Shown one piece after another: positions 1 to 11,200 of a stretch of 64,000 bases of DNA (within the stretch, counting starts at the first letter, position 1; each line of letters opens with the position of its first letter). The notes below the pieces were generated by a model. That model made no database searches. It saw only the letters and a program-made list of their open reading frames with translations, and was not told the DNA's origin. This stretch comes from Acestrorhynchus altus (Eukaryota; Chordata; Actinopteri; Characiformes; Acestrorhynchidae). The DNA lies in assembly GCA_034509495.1 (NCBI GenBank), contig CM067503.1, positions 6,777,615-6,841,614 on the forward strand, written 5' to 3'. The position numbers and the translations under genes were made by a program.

Positions 1-3000
1 ATAAGCACTTACTGGTTCTCCTTTAGTTCCCTTCTCTCCCTGAGCTCCTTTCTCTCCATAATAGCCTCTAAATCCCTGGAAAACATTGTGATACTTATTG
101 CTTAACAGTTTATCAAAAAATTATTTCCTGGAGATGATCCAGTTCAGAGGCAGAAAAACATACTTACTGGCAGGCCTGGCACCCCGGGCTCTCCTCTGTC
201 TCCCTGTAAGCATGGCAAGATTAAGTTGACTTGTGATTTCAAATTACAGTGGAAAGGGAAACAAGTATTAACACGAGCATTTTTTTTTGCAATCCAAATA
301 TTTTTCTTTTGCTTACCTGAATGCCCCGAGGTCCAGGAAAGCTGCGCCCATTTTTTCCACGCTCTCCCTGGAGTCAAACAGAGCACAGGGTTGTGGCATT
401 GCACATTTTCTTGACATGTTCATGAGTACCAAAGAACCTGAGACTGAATTGATTTCTGAGTAGATGACAAATATGAAATGGAATTAGACTCATTGACCAA
501 AAAAATAAAGCCCATAAGCAGACATGTCAGACTACCATGCAGTTTTGTCTAAATGATTACAGGTGTGGTCTTGTTAGACTCTGGATCTTGGTACAAGAGG
601 GAAAAAAACTGCTCCCCCACTGTCCTATAAAAAATCTTGAAGAGGCTAAGTTTGGGTAGTGTAACTCTTGATGAGACATTGCCGACTGATAGACATGCTT
701 CTATGATGCACTTAAACCCATTTTTCCAAGTTGACAGGCTTTAAGAGGGGGTGCAGAAGTAATTGCCCACCATCTTCGCCAATCTGACTAAGCTGTTAGG
801 AGATAAGTTGTGATAAGTGGTTATATGAAGGAACACACACTGCAAATAGTATTGGAACCGAATCATCTTTAGTGATGAATCCAGGTTCTGTTTGGGATGA
901 TGATGGCTAGTTTAGAATATAGGCCTCATGATGAATGCTACAGTCCTGCCTTTTCTGTGGAGTGATACACTGCCCCAAACGCTGGTGTGATGGTCTGGTG
1001 AGCCATCACATTTGATACTCAGGCCATCATAGTAGTGCTATGAGGAACACTAACGTCTCAGTGATATGTGCAGGACATGTGTTGCCTCTCATAGCAGGGC
1101 TGCTGCCATTTTTTCAGCAGGATAATTCTCCCCCACACAGCAAGGGTTTCCCATGAATGTCTTTACCAGGGTGCAACACTTCCTTGGTCTGCCCATTCTT
1201 CACAAATCAAATATTTATGTGACCAGCTGGGACATAGCTTCAGCAACCTATACGTGTGCAGGACCTCCAGGCCCAGCTGCAACATCTATTGGCAAAATGT
1301 GTCACACATCTCATGTATTGAGACTAGAGGTGACCCAACAGGGGCCTCTGATGATCAAACTGACTTAATACCTGCAAAGGGCTGGAAATTTAGAACTGAA
1401 AGTTTAGCTTCTGAGTGGAGCAACTGTCTAATCATTAAATCCCTGATAATGCCTCAGTCATCCACAGCTAAGACAGTTCAATTGCTCTTGCCCTCTCTAG
1501 ATGCATAATTTCATCCTTCCTCTCCCAACAAGGTCTCAAAACATATACCTATATGACTAAAACATACATCAAATTCATATAGTTTGCACATTTGGTTGTA
1601 ATGCATGCTTTCATGCATATATAATTATGCTCATATATGACTTTTAAATTACCTGAATTACCTAGATTACCTGAAACAACATAATTCTATTAAAAAAATC
1701 CTAACTACATCTTGCTAAATCAAGCTTTTCAGCAGGTGGAGCTGCTTGCCTCACCTTTTCACCTGGCACTCCACTATCCCCTCTTGGACCGAAATCTCCA
1801 GGGTCCCCTGAAGATCCCTTGACCAAAACAAAAGTGGTTTATTCATTTTGTACAACAGCTGTGCAAAAAAGAATCACAAACACTGTTTCAAACATCCAAA
1901 TGGAAGACAAATGGTCTGTCCCCCAAACAGTGCTGTTATCAGACAAAACAGCATGGGTGGGCCACTTTTTCAGATGTTGTGTCCAACTGATAGCTGCCTA
2001 GAACATAGTTGAAAAAAGATAACTGGAACTCACATTAGTTCCTGGTTCTCCTTCATCGCCAGGTGGACCTCGGATTCCGGGAAAACCTGGCTGGCCCTAA
2101 TTGTACAAAATGAATACAAATCTTTGAAATAAACCTCTTTCTTTTTTCTATTTAGCCCAATTTCCCCCAAATTTGGTAGTGCAAATTTGCTGACTGTTAT
2201 ATGCGATACTGTAATACAGCATGTGTCATTACACGTGTGTCAAATTCAGTTTTCACTCATGAAATTCCACAAGTGTGTATCAACAGCTGTAACAGGACAA
2301 TAAGCTATCCATGATAAATACAATTACCCTTATCTTATGACATATGTATAAGCCCTTAAGAGAGACTATTCTGTTGAAGCTACTGAGGTACACTTGTGTA
2401 ATTGCAAAACTGAAGTTGATAACCACACAATGCTGTAATCCATCTGTAACAATGAAAACATCACAAGTATATTGCATTACATTTTAATGTAAGAAGTTAC
2501 ATTACATGACAGACAGTTAATGAAGAGGACCAAAACATCAAAAATGGACAGGGAACATGATTTGTCCTGTATCCCACTCAATTAACTACTCACTATTATG
2601 CCCTTATCTCCCTTTGGTCCAGGTGCTCCTCTCTCTCCTGCTGGCCCTACAGCTCCCTAACAAATAGAACAAAAATGCCATTTTAAAATGCAAGTAAATA
2701 TTTTATTAATCTTTTTGTGTGTGTTTATATATGAGTGAGTGTGTGTACTTTTGTGACTTACCTTTTCTCCAGTCCCACCTGTTACGCCTCTTGGACCTGG
2801 TCTTCCAATAGGTCCTCTGGGACCCTAACAGTTCAACAATATTAGTAATCAGTCTTAAAGAGCTCAAAAACCTTATTTTGTATTTTATGTTTCTACTGTC
2901 AACAATGATCAGGTTTTGTACATCACAATGCTGTTGTAATATCCAGCTTTGAGATCCAGCAACTCCAGGAACTGAGGAGTACTCACCGGATCTCCTGGAC

Positions 3001-4156
3001 TTCCCTCAGGCCCTGGTTTACCCTAAGGAATATAAGTATATTTATATTTGTTATGTTTAATCAATTTTATCACAATTACCTCTTACAATCAGAAATCCAC
3101 ACTTTGTGGGTAGTTGAATGTAATTTTCTAAGCTTTATACTGTAACTCAGGATGAAAGTAACTTAAAAACATGATACTCATATAACAAACTGCGCACTTC
3201 AGAATTAATCCTGTTACTTCAATCAGTAGTCCTGTCATTAATAAACACTAGAATTAGATCCATTGGCATCCAGACGTGGTCCACCATATTTGACAGATGT
3301 AGTGTACCTTGGATCTTGAACCCTTTCTTTCCTTCTCCATACTCTTCTTTATTCATCATTTTAATATTTGTTACTCTGGCTTCATCTGTACAAAGGACTT
3401 TGATCAAGTACTGAGAAGGCTGTTTTCTAGCACTGTTAAATCGGACTTTCCTGTTTTTGACTGTCAGTGGTGGGTGTGAGGGGTTTTTTATGTTGTTGAG
3501 ATCTTCTTCTTCTTCTTCTTCTTCTTCTTCTTCTTCTTCTTCTTCTTCTCCTTCTCCTTCTTCTTCTTCTTTCAGCTGCTCCCTTTAGGGGTTGCCACAG
3601 CAGATCATCTGCCTGATCTGCATTGTAGTTTTGGCATAAGTTTTACACCGGATGCCCTTCCTCATGCAACCCTCGCCATTTATCCAGGCTTGGGACAGGC
3701 ACCAGTAGTGCACAGTGTTGAGATCAGCTGTGTATTTCTTATTTTTAAGAATTTCAAAACAATAGTTGCACCAAGAAGGAAGTGTCGGATTGCAATGCTA
3801 TTTAGAAGGAAGTTACCAGGAACAATAAATTATTAAAAATGCTGACTGATATGATCAATATTTATTTAATATTTTGTGTCTCTCATTATGGTGTTGGGTA
3901 TAACATGCCAGGCATCACAGCATGGCGGATCCTAATGATGTTCTTTGATAACCCATCCCATGCAGCTTGAATATAGGAGTGGAGTGTTGGGTCCAATAGC
4001 ATCCCACACATTTTCAGTCTAGTGATGCAGTTGGAATAGCACACACACAGCATAGTCTTTTCCACCAAGATATAAGTGGGACACATCATGCTACCATTCT
4101 GAGTGGTTCCATGAAAGAAAGTCTAGCAGGGTACCATTGAGGTTTTTGATGATGCG

Positions 4157-4197
<41 letters not shown>

Positions 4198-7100
4198 GTA
4201 CCTAACTGGTACATAATGTCAATGGTTCGCTTTCAAAGGATGCTACCAACATAACAGCATGGAAAGGTAAAGTGTGTGCAAAAGCAGTCAGTCAGATACG
4301 GTGATAAGGCCAGTCCTTGCTTGCACAACATGAAATGCACAACAGTCTGAAACATGAATCATTCGCTTCTTCTAATATAAAACCTACCTACAAAGTTTCA
4401 TTCCTGTCGGGTAATTCCTTCCTGTGTTTTTGATGATGAGTGTGCAAACAAAGCATCAATATGTCTGTGACTCACCTTTGCTCCTTTTTGCCCCTGTAGT
4501 CCTGGATTCCCCACATAACCACTAACACCCTGCAATGCATATCAGCATTATTTTAAACTCAAATGTTGGTTTTACTGATTATTATGTTACTAAATGTATC
4601 ACAAAACATTTCACCTTCGCTCCTGGCTCTCCTCGAACCCCTTGAGGTCCTGGTCTGCCTGCATATCCTGACACTCCCTAGCAGTGAGAAAATAGGGTTT
4701 TATGGTTTAAAACAGTCAACTTTATAATGGAGTCCATGATGTCACACTGACAACTGCAACTCTGTTGTTTTTTTTTTCGAATGAGTGAGTTTGGAACAAA
4801 ACTACAAAAAATAATGTCACCCACCTTTTCACCAGATAGTCCTTGTGCTCCTTTGATTCCGAATTCTCCCGGCAGACCGGGGTCACCCTTAGTGTGGATG
4901 CAGGAGAATGGCATTGAATATGGTGTTGTTGTATGAAAAAATATATACTTGATGACTTTTTCCACAGTGACTGAAATCTCACCGGCATGCCAACGTCTCC
5001 TTTACAGCCAGCTATCCCAAGTTTGCCCCGTTTGCCCTGGGCAAGACATACAGGGAGAGAGGAATGTTAACCTTAGCCCATTTTCCGGCAATACTCGATA
5101 CAGTGCATTTGGAAAGTATTCACAGCGCTTCACTTTTTGCCCATTTTCTTACATCACAGCCTTATACCAAAATGGAATAAATACATTTTTCTGTCAAAAT
5201 TCTACTCTCAATTACCCATGATGACAAAGTGAGAAATTTTTGTTAGAAATCTTAGCAAATTTATTAAAAATAGAAACAAAAAAATAAAGCATGTACATAC
5301 GTATACACAGCCTTTACCATGACACTCAAAATTGATCTCAGGTGCATCTTTCTTTCCATGGAAGAAGTTTGGAACCATCAGGACTCTTCATAGAGCTGGC
5401 CACCCAGCCAAACTGAATGATTGTGGTAGAAGAGCCTTAGTCAGTAAGGTTACCAAGAACCCAACAGTCACTCTGACAGAGCTCCAACCTTGCTCTGTGA
5501 AGTGAGGAGAACCTTCCAGAAGGACAACCTTTTCTGCAGTACTCAACCAATCAGGCCTCTATGGTAGAATGTCCAGATGATAGCCACTTCTCAGTAAAAG
5601 GTGCTTCAACAAAATATTGAGCAAAGGCTGTGAATATTTATGTACATGTTATATTTTTTTGGGTTTTATTCTTTTAATAATTTTTTTTAATTTAATAAAG
5701 TGTATTTATAAAGGCTGTAACATAACAAAATGTGCAAAAAGGGATGCACTGTATTTACAAGAAAAAGACTATATTGTTAATACAGTCAGGAGGAAAAAAA
5801 ATTGAGAGTTGATTTTAAATTGCTGTGCCTGAATTTTAATAAAAAATGTGTGTGTTTGAATTGTGTGTGTGAATGTGAAGATGTCAGTAGCTATGTTTCA
5901 TAGTATTCATAGTATTTATGAAAAATGTTATCATGGAAATGGAAAGTGTTGTTAATATTTTACGAATAAAAAACAATTTTCTGTTTAATGTTGTCCTTAT
6001 TGAAATGCTATAAAACCAGTGCATTCATACGGAAATTATGACGAGGATCTCCTTTTACAAATATCACAAGTTATCTTCCACAATATGCAAAGGGACACAC
6101 AGTAAGAAAGTAACACATTGACAGCATTATTGGAGAAAAGAAGAGAAATGCTTTGAAATAGTTATTCTACTACACAGAAAAAATTAACCAATCAGTTTAA
6201 GAGTGGGAAACTTTTAATTCATTAGTTTAAATCTACAATGTTAAATAAAATGTAAAATACAGTTTATATTGTTTGCTTAAATTAAATTTCTACTATTTTA
6301 AATATTATAATAGGTCTTCGTTGTTTTTTCTTCATTTATTCTTCATTTAATTTTCAAGCTATCTAACTTTATCAGCTCATCTACATTGTAAATGAGGGTC
6401 ACCCTCAACGTATCCCAAGATTAAATAAAGGTTGACTGATTGACTGCAGTGCTGCATAAATACTTAAGCTCAAAAACTGAAGTTAAGGAATATTTGCTAG
6501 AAAGTAATCACTGTCCAATGAAAAACATGTATCTCCAAAATGGTGATTTTACAGGAGAGGGCAAAAAGGTTGTAAACTTTGAATGGCAGTTAAAGTAAAA
6601 TAAGAGTAATTAAATAACTGTCATTTTAGAGGATTTCTATGGGTCTATTCATCCATAATTATTTACACAGTGTACAGAGTAGGTACAGGGTGCAAATGAT
6701 AGGGAAACTTAAAATGGACAGAAATGATTTTCACTGGACAGGGACAATATATCATCTTGCTCAGAGACCCTCCTTAATTCTTTCATTAAAAAAACGTGTC
6801 ACAATGCAGAAGGAAAATATGTTAGAATTCTTGATTATAGCATATGAAATGCTTATAATATTATATAGATTTTCATGCAGAATTCACACTATACCTTCAC
6901 CCCATCGATTCCATTATTTCCAAGTAAACCAGCCTGTCCCTGAAACATTTAATTACAGAGTGAATAAAGGGCACACAATAGCTAGCAATGCCTAAATTAT
7001 TTTCAACAACAAAAAAATCAAAAGCAGACAGTCTTGTTCAGGACTAGTGCTCAGAAATCATTGTAATGATGAACTGCCTAATACTGGTGAGGTGAGTACC

Positions 7101-8186
7101 TTGAAGCCAGAAGATCCAATACTGCCCTGAAATGAAGAACAAATATTGCAAGAAACAAGTCACAAGACACTGCGCTGCAAATCAGGATTCAAGACAAATT
7201 CAATCATCAGTTCTCGTAATTCAAAGGGGAATTTTTATGACCTTCCAATTAAATAAATGATTAAGATGCAAAGAAAGTCATTCAGAGTGGTTTGAAAAAT
7301 GTATAAAGTCACAGTTTTGTCACCACATCACCACAACCCCCACCACCACCACCACAGTAAAGTCATCTATCTGTAAGATTCTACAAAAGCCACATCAAAC
7401 CACTAAAAATGACTTTGTTCAAATGCCAACAATTGAATTATGCAGAATTATCTTCAATGTTATATGGAATTTCAAAGGATCTATCAACATGTAGACAAAC
7501 ACAAAATGTTAGCTCATCATTATAGTGCTTATAGACACTATGTTGTTTTATTTATCATATCTGCATTATTATAAACAGTAAAAATGTCTGACCTTCTCTC
7601 CTTTCAGTCCAGGATCCCCCTAATTTTTGAAATGACAACACACATCAAAATAACACCACATTAGTTTCATTTGTTGCAGTAAAAAAAGTGGCTTGGAAAA
7701 AACATAACCAACCTTGGGACCCGCCAAACCTATTGGCCCCTCAATCCCAGGATCCCCCTGAGAAACAAAAATGTAAAGGCAGACCATCATATCAGGTACA
7801 AAAATTAAACATTTTTTGTGTTAAATTATTTATGCATGTATTACTAATACATGTGGTCAGATTGTGTCACATAGACAAAAATTAAGTCAGCTAATAACAC
7901 AAACAGTTGTCTGGTTCATGTCTTATAGAACTATCTATACTGTAAATATCTATACTGTAGGCTAAAAAAAGTAAGTGAACCTGAATGAAGAGCTGAAAGG
8001 CAAAATGTGTTTCAGTTAAGGAGATGAGATTGGAAGTGTTGGTTTCACAGTTGCTTGAACTGAACCTGCTTTGGTTAGTGTGGAAAGTGGTTCTATGCAA
8101 ATGATTTCCAAGAGACCTCAGATGTGTTATAGAGATACATGAAGCTTACAAATGTAGACAATTCAGGACTACTCTGTTACTACCCT

Positions 8187-8240
<54 letters not shown>

Positions 8241-11200
8241 GTTAATCATGGAATATGAAGTCTTACTTCCAGTCCTTGTTGTCCAGGATCTCCAGTGGCA
8301 CCAGTACTTCCTTTGGTCCCCTGCAAAACAGAGTTAAATTGAGAGCAAAATTACTCAAACACATCTCAAGTTTTTTTTTTTGTTGTTGGTTTGTTTTTGT
8401 TTTATTTTAAAATGTCAGTTGTGGCATCTTACTTTTAATCCCTTGAATCCTTTTGGTCCACCTTTACCTTTTGTCTCTGTACACATTGGCTTTTGGCACT
8501 GGGAGAGAAAGTGAGAGTTTCAGCAACTTAAAACATAAAACAAGAAGAAATGGATCAAATAAGAGTTGCTACAACTTCTCTTACCACAAAATTGGCCTCC
8601 TTTACCTGTTCAAAGGCACATAAATAAAGTTATTAATGCATTTGAATAATAGAATAATCTATAATTAATAATAGATTTAGACAAAACCAAAAGACAATAA
8701 TTGTCTACTGCAACAATGCTGCCATTTGAATCATGGTATATTTGAAGAGTATCTTAATGTAGTCCTCTGCATCTACCAGTAGGTGCCAACTCTCCCCCAA
8801 ACTAACCTCCAGTGCATCTCTACCAGGTACTGATTGCTCTGAAAAGTGATTCTGTTTCTGTTTGTATTTTTTGAAAACTAAAGGTCTAAGGATTAACAGC
8901 ACTGCACCATATCTGGCTTCACACTTTACATGTTTTTATAATCTGATGACCTGAAGCACATTTGAAGCCTTTTGTAATTTTATTTATACTGAAGTCTGTA
9001 GTATACCTGCTCCAGATATACTGCATACAATGTACCTCTGGACACCCCTGTAATATGTGTTGCTGTGTATCCCTTAGTGTATCTCAATCTCAAAATTTAT
9101 TAAACATTCATTAAACATTCAATTTTTGTCCATATTTGAAAAAAAAGATAATCTATTATATTATATATTGATTTTGGAAATTTTGGAAATGGAAAATTGA
9201 ATGCTTTCACACATGGTGGTCTCTACAACGGACTGTTATTTTAAATGTATTTTTTTCTGCATGTAAGTTTTTTTTGGTCTGAATTGTTTCTTGAGACTAA
9301 ATAATTTGTTTGTTTGTTTGTTTGTTTTTTATTTTTTATAGGGCAATGGATTGTTTTTCACAGGGCAATGGATTTTCCAGTACATGTTAAAGCATTATAT
9401 GCCTTGTATGCCTTGCCATCAAGTTAATTTCAAATTACTTCATAATTTAATGTGGTTTGAGGAAGTTAACACAAAGCTAAATCTAAGGGGGAAACTGTTT
9501 ATTATTATATCCAGGTTTTAATTTGGCCTCCAAGAATACTTGAATTTAATGTCACATGAGAACATGGAAGATCTTCTGGACCAGGGATTGGCCCAGTTGG
9601 TTGACCATGACAATCATGATAATTATTTCGTGCAGTCCCACCATGCTCACCATGACATTGGTTATCCTGGTGATAGCTTCTGCCCGTTGATCACTGGGAA
9701 AGGCCAGGTAGTTCTTCCTGTACATCTCTGATGGTGAGCTAGCGATTAGTTTAAGCTCATCCTCCACTGTGTCCTGGCTGGTTGCTACCACAAATATCTT
9801 GAGGCCTGCAGCCTTTGCGGCCTCTGAAGCTTGCTGCACACCACCGCAAGGACTGCCTGTCATATGGCCATCAGTCAGAACCACTGCATACTGCAGCACT
9901 GGCTTCCCAGGAGACCTCAGTCTTACTTCCTCTGTGATATTCTTCAGTGCACAGTCGATGAATGTCCCTTTGCCTATGTATCTGATGTTCCTGACTCTGG
10001 TAAGGAATGAGTTCGGGTTCAGCACAATAGGGCTAAAGACTTCTACATGGCTGGAAAAGTGGAGGCCTCCATAAGCCCACTGGATGTTTGTAGACTGTAA
10101 AGGGGTCTTTTCCAGCTTATCCACAAATAGCCTGATGAAGACTTTGAGCTCGCCCACTAGACTGCCCCATGGGAACTTTGCCATGACCACGCTCTCTGAA
10201 GTATCGATGGCAAAGTAGACATTAACCTGGCAGGTCTCACCATCTGAGCAAAGAGGCAGTAAAAGAAAAACTTCTTGAAGGAAAAAACTTTGTCTTTTTA
10301 ATATATTTCAACACATGTACATGTGACCTTAATTTAACAGGATAGGATACAAGTTTATTTTAACAACACTGAGAGATGATGATCATATAAATAAACACTG
10401 CAAGAAATAATAAACGACTGAAGAAACGTCTTTCTCCAAACATAGCCCCACATTTATGACTACTTACACTACCTTAAAATTGAATCAAACATCAGTTGTA
10501 GATGATTAGATCATAGTCAGCGGGGATTTGAGAGCAGCCTGTCTTAATTAAACCTCAAATCCGAATTTTGGCATATCTAGATTGCATCCATATTGATTAG
10601 AGACAATCATGATTTTTTGATTAGAGACAATCATGAGACATCATTTGGAGGTGGTTTGAGATGCAAGTCCAATCAGATTTGTACCGATATGTCTCAGTAT
10701 GGACTAAATCCTCAAATCAGAAGTTGCTTTACTTGAAACTCAATAAGCATTGACCACATCAAATCCAGATTAACAGAATTGTGGGGATTCAAGAAAAATG
10801 CCAAAAGCTATATAGGCAGTGTGACAGCAATCTGAACATAATCTAAGTATGGCTTGCTGTTGACTGTTGAAGTGAGTGCAATTACTATGGACAGACCCAA
10901 AGAACTCTCTAAGGCCTTCAGAAGAGGATTGCAGATGCAGATGAATGTAGGAAGGGGCCTAAATATCTCTTAGAACAATTATAAGCTGTTTGCAAAATGA
11001 AATAACATTGACAACTGTCAACATGGCCAGGCCAGGCCGTCCTAGCAAGTTCAGCCCAAAAACAGACCATAAGATACATAAATATGTCATTATGGGACTT
11101 AACGGGAAGCTGCAGTTGATGTCAAAGAGCGTGCATCTACCATCGGAAAGAGACTGCACACGTTTGATTTTCATGAAGTGTGCAAGGAGGAAACCCTTGC

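Noticed and set aside
6639..6995. 118-codon plus-strand frame
   Set aside because: Overlaps the antisense of a col6a2 helix exon (6895-6939) and intron; no recognisable domain.
9552..9650. C-terminal extension of the VWA frame past the exon (SMVGLHEIIIMIV...)
   Set aside because: It follows a good donor ATG|GTGAGC, has no COL6A2 similarity, and the next exon continues the family sequence in phase.
9540..10074. Plus-strand frames over the VWA exon
   Set aside because: Antisense shadows of the col6a2 exon on the minus strand.
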